Position numbers and translations under genes: made by a program. Shown one piece after another: positions 36,840-46,480 of a DNA stretch of 64,000 nt. Location: contig NMRA01000070.1 in assembly GCA_002633005.1 (NCBI GenBank), forward strand, positions 86,172 through 150,171, written 5' to 3'. This DNA is from Phoronis australis. Lineage: Eukaryota > Phoronida > Phoronidae. How positions within the stretch are numbered: position 1 is the stretch's first letter; each line of letters opens with the position of its first letter. The notes under the pieces were generated by a model. It was not told where the DNA came from. It saw only the letters and a program-made list of their open reading frames with translations, and did no database searches.

Positions 36840-37289
36840 CTCCATGCTCTAACCAGAAATGTGGGTCCAGTTTAATGTCCTTAAAAACTGTTAAACCTTG
36901 AGCAACTCAAACTGAACACTGAGCTTATTCAGAGTGAGTTCATTGTAAATATCCTTTATGCTTTGGATGGAATTGGGAACAATGGTTGTTGTCAAAGTTA
37001 TGAATGGAAAGGATTATGTACCCTACTGTGTGAAGTGGGTTGACAAGAGAGAGCAGTCAGGGTTGAGTTTGTCAGGAGGAGTTGTAACCCACAGGATATT
37101 TTAATACCTGTGTACAAGTCAGTGAAAATAGCATGCACTAAATGTGCTTATTTTCTTGATGTTATTTTAGGACACTGCGTGTAACAACCAGCTGGGTGGT
37201 GGAAAAATGTTAACCGGACTGTCCGAAGAGAGATCCCTCAATTGAAATTAAAGACTCCGCTGTGGTAGGTGTGGACTTCAAGCCTACAA

Positions 37290-37793
37290 ATGGATGCTGG
37301 GGTGTTGGTGGGAATTATTATCGCAATCTTGGCCCTGGCAGTAGCATTAGCCGTGCTGATCTACTACTTAAAATGTAGGAATAATCCCTCCTCCGAAACC
37401 AAGACAGAGGACAGTCACGTGATAGGAAATCTAGCAGTGCTGGACTCTGAAGATAGGAAGCAAGTGAACGGTTTACAGAACAGTCAAAAACAGCCCAACG
37501 ATGGCGAAATGATTATCATGAATCCAGCCGCACTAGAAATGCAATTTGATGATGGATATAAAAAACACAGTACAGGATTAGCCTATCAAGTTGGCGGGAA
37601 TCGCGATTTAGTTACAGATGAGCCAACAGTTTTTGTCAATACAGCAATGCAATATGATGAAGATGAGTACGATTCTTCATCCCTGAGGAGGGCAGCACCG
37701 TACCAAGAGACGGACAATACTGCAGTCATATCAAACATTGCATTAAGTGACGTAACTGTAAAACGAACAGTACCCAAGGAAACCTCATTTTAG
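37290..37793 (+). CDS. Single-pass membrane protein or terminal exon, PDZ-ligand tail
   Basis: 167 codons from ATG 37290 to a TAG stop. An in-frame stop (37266-37268) lies just upstream. So either this ATG starts the protein, or an acceptor at ...gtggtag (37268) or ...ttcaag (37282) makes it the last exon of a longer gene. Residues 3-27 are a hydrophobic helix (AGVLVGIIIAILALAVALAV and so on), followed by KCRNN and an acidic cytoplasmic tail. The tail has several Tyr sites (GYKKH, AYQVG, MQYDEDEYD, PYQETD). The end is KRTVPKETSF, a class I PDZ ligand form (T-x-F). The leucine-rich-repeat protein 4.3 kb downstream ends PKETTF, so this could be the tail exon of a related receptor whose ectodomain was lost or lies elsewhere. 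The family is not recognised. The GTG at 37269 is not a credible start. Confidence 0.65.
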   Translation: MDAGVLVGIIIAILALAVALAVLIYYLKCRNNPSSETKTEDSHVIGNLAVLDSEDRKQVNGLQNSQKQPNDGEMIIMNPAALEMQFDDGYKKHSTGLAYQVGGNRDLVTDEPTVFVNTAMQYDEDEYDSSSLRRAAPYQETDNTAVISNIALSDVTVKRTVPKETSF

Positions 37794-38062
37794 TCCTGAA
37801 CCATGGAGTCATTGTACTGTGTGTTGGGGCGGTGATAAGTTACCATGCTTGTTTGCATAGTCCACTCTTGATAGAAACCATAAAATACTGAGATAAGATC
37901 CACAGTAACAACACATTCCAAAAGGGTTCAGCCAGAAAGTCTCACTTTTCTTCAACATTGACCTGGTACAATAGGTGCACTGTAAGTTATGAATTCAATC
38001 AACAGAGGGCTCTTAATTAACAACTCCAAAGGGACAATGATCCAGTTGTTGACCCCTCAATG

Positions 38063-38346
38063 TACAGTAAAAATTCTCCAATTTGGGACAGTTTCTAGAA
38101 TTTGGGACAGTTTCTAGAACTTTGGTCTAGGAAACTCCCACAAAAACTTAATTTTCCTCATTCCATAATTAGGGACAAGGCCAGTTTTGGTATTTACAAT
38201 ATTTCTCAAAATTCAATCTACAGACTGAGCAATTTTCTGTCCAGTCATTCTTGCATTTGGGACAGCCAATAGAATTTGAGGCAAGATCCAACCTTGAGCA
38301 AAATAATTAATTTTTCACTGTCCCAAACTGGAGAACTTTTACCATA
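38063..38346. mobile_element. Tc1/mariner-type MITE, copy C (TA-flanked), best-preserved ends
   Basis: The left end TA-CAGTAAAAATTCTCCAATTT and the right end, inverted, TA-TGGTAAAAGTTCTCCAGTTT match over about 29 bases with few mismatches. Both flanks are TA. An 18-bp internal tandem duplication (GGGACAGTTTCTAGAATT) follows the left end. There is no coding capacity. Confidence 0.85.
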
Positions 38347-38624
38347 GTATTTAGCTCAATCCATGATTTAAACAGGAGAAGTGTTAAGCTCAATTTATAC
38401 ATTCCAGTGAAGGGACAAAGCAGACATTCTGTCCTTGAAGGGGCATATGGTGCCCCTGTGATGTGGTTTATTCACAGAAGTTAAAGATGGTTGTAAACCA
38501 ACAGTGACTATGCATAATGTATATAACTATGCAAATTCCATATTTCGGAACAAAGCTAGGAAGATTTCTTCACACAGAGACGGAGAGGTTTATAAGGAAC
38601 CTTTGTCTGAAGAAAGGAGCCTGA

Positions 38625-39046
38625 GGCCAGCTGCATGAAACAGTCCCAAATAGGGACCCAACTATGCTCTATAAATCTACTGCGTATTTGTGCGCTTGTG
38701 AAAACACTCTTTCTTTTGTTGTTTGAGTCTCATTAGTAAGACAATTTTTGGCATTGATACAAATCCAAAGTGAAGTCTGTGTTGAATTCCATTGAAAATT
38801 AGTAGGGATCTTTTTATGCAACGCCATTAATTTAAGGACTAAGTCCCTATTATTTTGGCTGAATTAAGGGCTCTGTTTTTTTAATTATTTTATTAGAAAA
38901 TGTCATTAGTCAAAGAGGAGCTCATAATAAAGATGAAATGATAGCAAAATACTACATCTGTGAGTAGAGATTTAAGCCACAAATACTCAGTATATTTAGG
39001 GAACTATGCCGAGTCCCTATTAGGGACTGTTTCATGCAGCTTGGCC
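38625..39046. mobile_element. MITE with about 33-bp terminal inverted repeats
   Basis: The left end, GGCCAGCTGCATGAAACAGT then CCCAAATAGGGAC (38625-38657), pairs with 39013-39046, whose inverse is GGCCAAGCTGCATGAAACAG then TCCCTAATAGGGAC. Only two differences separate them. The 422-bp element is AT-rich inside with no open frame. Confidence 0.88.
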
Positions 39047-39048
39047 AA

Positions 39049-39158
39049 GGGGCCTGTTTCACCAACTTTAAGGTGACAACTGTTAACACTGGTTGTAGAT
39101 CTTTGTTTAGAATCTGTGCAAAAAAACGCAGCCAAGACGTTTTAGTTAAACAGGCCCC
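39049..39158. mobile_element. Small MITE abutting the previous element
   Basis: GGGGCCTGTTTCACCAACTT at 39049 pairs with ...GTTAAACAGGCCCC ending at 39158. The element is about 110 bp and begins two bases after the previous one ends. That suggests insertion into, or co-mobilisation with, a neighbouring element. Confidence 0.65.
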
Positions 39159-40185
39159 AGTCTTCTAAAGGAGATATTATATGCCAGTACATACTGCAGT
39201 TGGATTCTTTTTAACATTGTAAATACCATCATAGATAATTACTCCATGTTTTAATAATTGTAGACAAGTTGTACTCAAAATAAACATCCACGTATTCTTG
39301 AAATTTGTCCTTATAATTGCTTGGTCTCTCTTCAATAAGAAATGCATTTGGGAGAACACCGGTGCAATTTTTTGCAAACTTTACAAAATCACACAAAATC
39401 ATGCAGAAAAAAAGAAATATTGAGTTTCCTGACTAGTACCATAGACTATAGTACATGGACCAACAACTCTGTATGAACAAAATCTGTGGTTGTATGCGCA
39501 AGACACAACCAACACTGCAGACCTCGAAGTCACTATTCACTAGCAGCACCTGTGTCAGTGAGTTATGGTTTACTTCCCGCAAGTAAGTCGTCTGCTCACT
39601 AATTGGAAAGTGGCTCCTCTTCTGGGAAACCCAAAACAAAATATTGGAGTTATGAATCTATGTCAGTAATCATAGAGTAGAAAAATAGTCGCAACTGTGA
39701 TTGGATGGCGAGATTGGTATGTTAAACTATAAAGGTAAATTGTGTTTTCCAGTGACTGATGACACAGAGCATACACAAGTTTATTGCCAGTCTGTTCAAA
39801 TGTCATTCTTTACTGTTGCATAAACCAAAACAAACAGACATTCAATGCTCATTCAACAACAAAAAATCCATTTGCCAATAATCACATACAGAACAACCAA
39901 AGAAAGGCATACACTACATATCTATGAGTGGTGGAAAGCTTTTATCTAGGGATAGACAAAGCATTATGACAAGTGTTAACACGCATGAAATCCACTCACT
40001 GAAAAAAACCTTACATGAGGATGGAAACGTAGGTGTCATTAACAAACAAGTTCAAAGTAAATGAATTTTTACCAGCTCAACATCGCCACGAACAATGAAA
40101 GTCCTATTTTAACGCCTTTTCATACTAACTTAATAACACCGCTAACACCGCTATGAGAGGAGCGTTGATGTAAAGTTGCCTAAAA

Positions 40186-40435
40186 CAAAAAAAGAAATGG
40201 TAATTTAGAAAACTGTAACAGTTTTTTGATATCTTGCCTCGAACATTTATGTGAAATAAAATTTGATCAGTACTGTTGTTTTGCCATCAATGTACCTTTC
40301 TTTTTTGCTTAATTTTTCTTAAAAAACAAAGTCATGTGACTCAAATAATAACTAACTGGTAAAAAGTAAAAAAATCAAATTCCACAGGCCTCTTACTTTC
40401 AGAAAATATATACCTTAGCTGAGTTAATGGCTACA
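40186..40435 (+). repeat. Dispersed repeat, copy 2 (first copy at 29160)
   Basis: See 29160-29412. Same orientation, diverged, no clear ends. Confidence 0.55.
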
Positions 40436-40730
40436 CTTTTCTAAATATTTTGCAAAATGCAAAGACTTGTTGATAAGGTTACACATAACCTTAACAGTTA
40501 GGGAGGTGTGTATTACTAGACATCTTCCGAACTGTAAAACTGACTGTGTAAGAATAAGGTAACGCAAGAAATTCTCACGAAGTTGCCTTGTGCAAAATAA
40601 ATGTGGGTCAAAATATTATTTTGAATTGTAAATAATTTTAGGTGTGTGAAATACGGCGAGTGAGCTAAATAAGAAGATAATTACTGTACTAGACAGAATA
40701 AACCCTCCAATTGCAAGACAAACGAAGATA

Positions 40731-40943
40731 CCGTAAACGTTCGGGTTAACACCCATGCTCAGTTAACCGCCCACCCCCTACTTTAGGTGGATTTTCGATT
40801 TAACCGCCCACTGCTCGGTTAACCACCCATCTGCGATTTTTGATGATTTCCAGTTAAGCGCCCACCTCTCGGTTAAGCGCCTATCCCCGATTTTTTGGGT
40901 TTGCCAATTTAACCGCCCAGGGCGTTAACCCGAACGTTTACGG
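40731..40943. mobile_element. MITE with perfect 20-bp inverted ends and internal TTAACCGCCCAC repeats
   Basis: CCGTAAACGTTCGGGTTAAC (40731-40750) is the exact reverse complement of 40924-40943. Inside are at least five variants of (G)GTTAACCGCCCAC or GTTAAGCGCCCAC separated by T-rich spacers. The 213-bp element is non-coding. A degraded relative is at 2455-2535. Confidence 0.9.
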
Positions 40944-41109
40944 CATATTCAAGAGCATATAGTTATCATTACTTTGTGGATTCTACAATCCAAGACAATT
41001 TGTTGGGTTGGAGAAATGTACTTTCCTACATAAGCTGTTCCCTAAATTGTAGATTTTCAATTAGTGAACAAGCAACAAGCAAGTGAAAGTTGTCAAAAAA
41101 ATAAGCTTC

Positions 41110-41330
41110 TTCCAATTAAAACACAATATGGCGGAACAGTAAAATTTTACGTTATCCAAGTTTTCAACAGTAGAGTAAACGAGAAGACTATTTTACTTGA
41201 CTATGTGAAAATTTATATAGTACGCCTGTCATCAAGAAACAAACAATGAAATTTAAGCATTTTTAGCAATATAGTGAGTGTTTGAAAAATGAAAAAATGT
41301 AAATTTTTATCATTATTTTTTGTTCGAATG
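41110..41330. repeat. Dispersed repeat with 'cacaatatggcggaacag' core
   Basis: 'aaaacacaatatggcggaac' then 'agtaaaattttacgtt' recurs at 61554-61590 ('cacaatgtggccgacaagtg' then 'aaattttacgtt') and more weakly at 911-945 ('caacatggcggacaagtgga'). The ATGGCGG core resembles a YY1 site, but the repetition points to an old element. Confidence 0.5.
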
Positions 41331-41469
41331 TAAGGAATTCTTTACCAAAGCTTCTATGTCAGTTTTCAGCTTCGATAAAAACTGCTGCGTGCGAATTATA
41401 TCGAGACTTCTGTAGCATGTCTACCAACTTTGATTTTGTTTAGTAAGGCCATGTGTTTCAAATGTTATT

Positions 41470-41700
41470 TATGGTAACATCTCACCAATTACGAACCAAA
41501 ATAACTGCCAATTTTGACCTTTTTTCATTTTTCAAAGGCTTCTAACACTGTTGCGAATGCCTATAAATCTTCAAAATATTGTCTGGTGGTAGCGGTGGTA
41601 CTTAGTTTGAAAAGCATTCATTTGTGTTACGTAACTTTTATGAAAAAATGAGAAAATAAAATTTCACTCGTGTCCTAAATTGGTGAGATTTTACTGTGTC
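41470..41700. mobile_element. Related MITE with CTCACCAATT inverted ends
   Basis: The left end (TATGGTAACATCTCACCAAT) pairs with the right end (AATTGGTGAGATTTTACTGT). The element is about 230 bp. The ends resemble the TA-flanked family with CTCACC in place of CTCC. Further single ends lie at 878-925 and 61738-61772. Confidence 0.65.
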
Positions 41701-42143
41701 ATGTAAATAATGGTCATAACGTGTTCAGATTGTAATTTTGTCAGCCGGTAATTTTCAAAGCAATTGGACAATTTTTTTACCAAATGCAATAGAAGCACAT
41801 ATTCATATTGATTCAATTACTATTTGGAAAAGTGTCATTGTAGATACAGAGGTAAACTTTGAATACTAAAACTGACACTAGGGGACACTGCGGTAGTTGA
41901 AATTAAAATATCACTTGAGCCGATGACTAAGAGGCAACATAGCCACCCACCAAGCTGACGGCACATCCCTACTGAATTCTTGTTGGATATTTTCCATGAC
42001 CAAGCATCATGATCTTACCAATCCACCCACAGATGCAGTGATAATCAGGTTTTTAAAAGAGTGGGTTTTTTGTAACTATTGAAGAATCAAGTTGACAAAA
42101 TGTATAAGATGTGCACTGTTTCAATTGCAGCAAAAGACGAGCT

Positions 42144-43697
42144 ATGAACAAGTTTCTGCCAACGCTGCTTGCCTCCATTATACTAGTGCCGTCTGTTCAG
42201 TCGGCAGTATGTCAGAGTGGGCCAGCACAATGTCAGTGTGAAGAACGCCAGGGAAGTTTCAACGCGTGGTGTACGGGGCTGACAGAAATACCCACAAACC
42301 TACCAGAAAATACTAATATTCTGGACATACGGGACTCAGACATCGAACGAATTCCTGGAAACGTCTTTAAGCCATACAAGAACCTGAAGCAGTTGCGAAT
42401 TGAAAACTCTAAGGTGAAAATCATCGGCAGCGGCGCATTCAACTATCTTAATAAGTTGGAAACTCTGATCCTCAGTAACAACCCTATTGAGAATTTGCAT
42501 CTGGATACAACTAATATCGGTTTAATGGGCTCCCTTAAAACCTTGAAATTAAACAGCTGTGGCCAGAAGGTTCTAACTGCCGCTATGTTCAAAAACACAC
42601 CAAACGTTCAAATAGTCGATCTTGGGAATAACGATATACAAACTGTGCCTACAAATGTTTTTGGAACTTATATCCGTGAACTTTACCTAGACGGAAACCC
42701 ACTGACAGCTATTGCAAATGGCTATGCTGGACTAAATAACCTAATTTATCTAAGCCTTGAAAACTGTCAGATAGGTGCAGTCAGCAAAGAAGCATTTATT
42801 AATACCAAACTTCAGATGCTGAATCTGCGACTTAACAGATTAAATGCAGACAGTATTGAGGACATTACCTTCCGACCAGTTCAGAATTATCTGACAGATT
42901 TAGACTTTAGTCAGAACGCCTTGGGTAAGGTACAACCAAAAGTGTACCAAGGAGTGGGGGGTCTAAGACGGCTAAATCTCTCTCAAACCGGACTCACTTC
43001 CGTACCAAGCAGCATGTTTACTGATCTTGTGAAGCTGCAAGACCTAGATTTGTCAAAGAACGACTTTAGAACAATGAGCTCTAACGAGTTGTCTGCCATA
43101 CTCAAGACAAAAGCAAAAGTATATCTATGTGGCAATCCTTGGCACTGTGACTGTGGCATAAAGGAAATGCGCGACTGGAGCAACGGTCCTGATGTAAGAA
43201 TTGACAACCCGGATATGTGCCTGAAGTGTGCAACGCCAAAAGACATGAAGGGTAGATTGATGAAAGGACTTGAAGACAAGGAGATTGAGCAATGTGTTAC
43301 GGAGAATGGCGCACTTCAGGCAGGAACCATTGCAGGAATAGTTGTCGGTGGCGTTCTGTTTATTGTTATTATCCTCATTATTATCATTGTCTGTTGCCGT
43401 AAGCGAAGAACAAGTAATGAAGACAAATCAAAAGTGATCAGTTCCAGACAAGAATCGCAAGGGCAAGACGGACTCGATGGTCCACAGAAGCCGACTTCAA
43501 AGTCGTCCTCACAAGCAGAGGACAATAATGATGGCAAGAAAATAGAATATATCGGCGATGATGCTGTGTTCTATCAAAATGAGGAAGAACAAAAGAGTGT
43601 AAAAAGAACACCAGACACATTAAAGAGCGCATCAGTTTATTCTGTGCAACAGTTACCGAAAGAAGAGCCAAAATTGCCAAAAGAGACTACATTTTAG
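42144..43697 (+). CDS. Leucine-rich-repeat transmembrane receptor, complete, single coding exon
   Basis: 517 codons from ATG 42144 to TAG. The acceptor tttcaattgcag (ending 42130) lies 13 bases upstream, so a 5' UTR intron precedes it; the upstream GTG of the same frame is not used. Residues 1-21 are a signal peptide (MNKFLPTLLASIILVPSVQS). A Cys-rich N-cap follows (CQSGPAQCQCEERQGSFNAW then C). Leucine-rich repeats then run to about residue 325 (LRIENSKVKIIGSGAFNYL; LDLSKNDFRTMSSNEL). The C-cap is at about 329-375 (CGNPWHCDC...CLKC). The helix at about 393-418 is VVGGVLFIVIILIIIIVCC, followed by CRKRR and a 100-residue tail ending KLPKETTF. The product should be a cell-surface protein with a class I PDZ-ligand tail that could bind a scaffold. 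The ligand and orthologue are not identifiable by eye; AMIGO, LRRTM and SLITRK relatives share the layout. A complete ectodomain-to-tail frame with no disruptions argues for a live gene. Confidence 0.9.
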   Translation: MNKFLPTLLASIILVPSVQSAVCQSGPAQCQCEERQGSFNAWCTGLTEIPTNLPENTNILDIRDSDIERIPGNVFKPYKNLKQLRIENSKVKIIGSGAFNYLNKLETLILSNNPIENLHLDTTNIGLMGSLKTLKLNSCGQKVLTAAMFKNTPNVQIVDLGNNDIQTVPTNVFGTYIRELYLDGNPLTAIANGYAGLNNLIYLSLENCQIGAVSKEAFINTKLQMLNLRLNRLNADSIEDITFRPVQNYLTDLDFSQNALGKVQPKVYQGVGGLRRLNLSQTGLTSVPSSMFTDLVKLQDLDLSKNDFRTMSSNELSAILKTKAKVYLCGNPWHCDCGIKEMRDWSNGPDVRIDNPDMCLKCATPKDMKGRLMKGLEDKEIEQCVTENGALQAGTIAGIVVGGVLFIVIILIIIIVCCRKRRTSNEDKSKVISSRQESQGQDGLDGPQKPTSKSSSQAEDNNDGKKIEYIGDDAVFYQNEEEQKSVKRTPDTLKSASVYSVQQLPKEEPKLPKETTF

Positions 43698-43944
43698 CGA
43701 GCTTGAAGGAAATGTACAAATGTCAATTTTATATAAAGCTATCAGCAACAGGGTTTTCCTATTTTTGAAGTAAACCCATCTTTGTCACAGGGTTTAATGA
43801 ATGTTTTATAAACAAAAATGTTGAATGTTGCATTCTTTGGATGCGCTGAGATTGACTTTGTCTCATGAACTTCAGTCATTAACTTAAAAACAGCTAAACA
43901 CTGGTCTTCCGTCAAACCAGAGATTTTTTGACTTAGGTCGTCTG

Positions 43945-44365
43945 CTTCCAGTAAACTGGTCTCAACTTGATCCTTACTCAGATAAGAAATGGTTTCTAAG
44001 CTTGCAAAGAATTGTCAGTAAGTTATTCCTTGAGACCATCGGTTCCTAAAATGACGTGTCATGACACATCAACTTGAAGAGCCTGGTCTCCAGCAATAAC
44101 GAATTGTTATTCCTTGAGACCATCAGTGTCGACCATCTATATATAAAATGATGTGTCATGACACATCAACTTGTAGAACCTTGTCTCCAGCAATATCCAA
44201 TTGTCAGTCAGTTATTCCTTGAGACCATCGGCGCATAAAATGACGTGTCATGACACGTCAACTTGTAGAGGCTGGTCTCCAGCAATAATGAACTGTCATT
44301 TCTTTCAAAGCCCTGAGATCACCTTAAATTTTATAACAGAACAATTTGAGACCAATTTCATAATG
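43945..44365. mobile_element. MITE-like element with three tandem palindromic modules
   Basis: The outer ends carry ACTGGTCTCAACTT (about 43955) and GAGACCAATTTCAT (44348 onward), similar to the element at 11527-11760. Inside, a module of about 95 bp is present three times. Each module reads GAGACCAT, then TAAAATG, a 20-bp palindrome, CAACTTGWAGA, GTCTCCAGCAATA and TGTTATTCCTT. The palindromes lie at 44052-44071 (one arm changed), 44149-44168 (TGATGTGTCATGACACATCA) and 44241-44260 (TGACGTGTCATGACACGTCA). There is no coding capacity. Confidence 0.75.
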
Positions 44366-45281
44366 TTATCTTTCGTGGTCTAAATCAAGAGCTGTTTTTA
44401 GGATAAAAGGTGCATTTATATTTTATACAGAATGAGATTATCATAGTTTCATGTTGCATTTTGAATCCAGTATCCTGTATAACATTACCCACTAGCCAGC
44501 TGCCCACAGAGGGTGCTGCTCATAGAGGGTATTTGACCTTACAAAATTGGCTATAAATCCTCCGATCAATGTTTGGCTCTTCGGATAGGACATTCCATGT
44601 ATATATATATGAAGGCGATCACGCACTGTGAAACCCCATTGTTTCTGGTAAAATTCCTTCAGATGGTTTAACCAATTGTTACCCCAAGGAAAAATTGAGC
44701 CATGGTTATTCATTAAACATCGCATGATTCTCAAGTAAGAGAAAATTACCAATTCAGACAACTATTTTTCACATACTGGACAGACACAGTAGTTTTAAAA
44801 AATGTTGATTTTGAAACAGTTTATCTAGCTTTGTCAAAACACATTAAATCACCAAGAAAATTACCTAAAGTTTTTCGAAATTTCAATTTTCAACAAGAAA
44901 TTTCATCAATTTTTTAAAAGAGATTACTCTGTCAATTGTAATGCATGCTACTTAGTAACTGATATTTGCGCTTTAAAAGCTTGTTGAAATCCGTTTTTGA
45001 ATCATTGATTAATATACATTACGAGTATACTGAATGCGTTATATTGACTCTATCTTTTGTCTATACATGAGACAATGCACTGGGGTTCTATACATATTAC
45101 CAGGTGATATCTTTCTTATTTCCAATTTGTGAGCCAAGTCAGTTTTATTTTATTCACAGAAGGGCAAAAATACATTTCTTGGCCATTTACAATTTAACTT
45201 CTTTGTCCCTTCGCACACAATGACACTACTAAATAGCCAGTGATATATCCATAAAGGAATTTTCATGCGTCCGCAATGTGG
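44366..45281. other. No gene seen
   Basis: AT-rich sequence downstream of the LRR gene. The minus-strand frame at 44492-44761 has no recognisable features. I could not fix a poly(A) signal for the LRR gene. Confidence 0.4.
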
Positions 45282-46480
45282 TCACATATTGCCATCCTGT
45301 CCGGCAGTCCAAATGTCTTCTTGATATCTCAAAATCGTCTGATTGCATTTTGATGAAATTTGGTAGAAATGAGCACCACTTTTGAATCTGCTATGCCCAC
45401 CAAAGTCAGAGGGGCGAGGCTTTTCATTGTTTTTTGGGAATAGCATTTCCTGATATCTAGCGAAACAATTGAGATTCCGATGAAACTTGACATAGAAGTA
45501 CATGATGACAGTACGCCACCACCAGTTGATTTTTAGCAAATTTGGCCACTGCAGTGCCTACTATAGGCTGGTTAAGTGTCTTTTTCAGTACTTTTGGTAG
45601 AAAGAGTGTTTTCTCAAGATATCTGGAGAAACAACTGAAATATTTCAATGAAACTTGACACATTGCACTGGCAACTGCAGCTCTTCCTGGTGGCTATTTT
45701 GTCTAGTTGCCCTGCTGTTCAGTTGCCTGCTCCACACCTCATAATCCCCTGGATGGATCTTTATGAAATTTGGCACAAGTGTGCAAGCCATCACTAGGGC
45801 GAAGCTCGTCACTTTCAATCTGCCTTGCCCCTAAGGTCAAAGGGGTGGGGTTTTTCAATGTTTTTGGAAGAGGTTTCAGGATGATATCTAGAGAACCAAT
45901 GCTTATATTTTCATATGGTATCCAGAGAACTTAAAACATCTGGCCACATCTTGATAAAATTTGGTACCTGTTTATAGGGCATTATTAGAACAGTACATGC
46001 CACTTTCAATCTGCCTCGCTCCCAAGGTCAGAGGGGTGGAGTTTTACATGATTGCATTCAGTGTTTTGGAGGAAGGAGCGTACTTAGAAAACTGATCGAC
46101 AAATTTCAATGGAACTTGGTATCTGACAACAACGTGCTGGCACCACTCGATTTTCGGGAGGATTCAACCACTGCAGCACTCCTTAATGGCTGTTCTGGTC
46201 TCGACAGGTGGCTTCTCGAGTACTTTTGGGTGGAAGCGCATGCGCAGATGATATCTACAGAACAGATCAACATATTTAAATGAAACCTGACATAGAGCTA
46301 TGTGATGACACTGCACCACCACCACTTTAGCTCCCCTAGTGGCCTTTTTATCCTGATGTCATGTGGTCCAGTCGTCTGCTCGAAGTATCAGCTGAGGTTT
46401 TTCAAATTTCAGCTACAGAACCCTGTCTGGTAATACGTTACAAAAATTTATCATCTCTCTTGAGTGAAATCAGGTTAAAA
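45282..46480. repeat. Array of degenerate modules (about 170-300 bp), related to 7815-8250
   Basis: Phrases recur in order: 'gatatctagMgaaacaa.tgagat', 'gaaacttgacatagaagtac' with 'atgatgacagtacgccaccaccag', 'ccactgcagTgcc.act..tggctg', 'gtctgctcga', 'aaatttggYacaag', 'aatctgcctcgcYcYYaaggtcagaggg'. Starts fall near 45330, 45450, 45620, 45760, 45880, 46020, 46110 and 46250. Stops in all frames make coding unlikely. It may derive from an old duplicated element or gene. Confidence 0.6.

Noticed and set aside
37269-37289. GTG at 37269, and likewise at 42111, as starts
   Set aside because: Nuclear animal genes use ATG. In the LRR gene the ATG at 42144 follows a good splice acceptor and opens a signal peptide.
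42233-43680. Minus-strand open frames inside the LRR gene
   Set aside because: Shadows of the intact 517-codon plus-strand gene.
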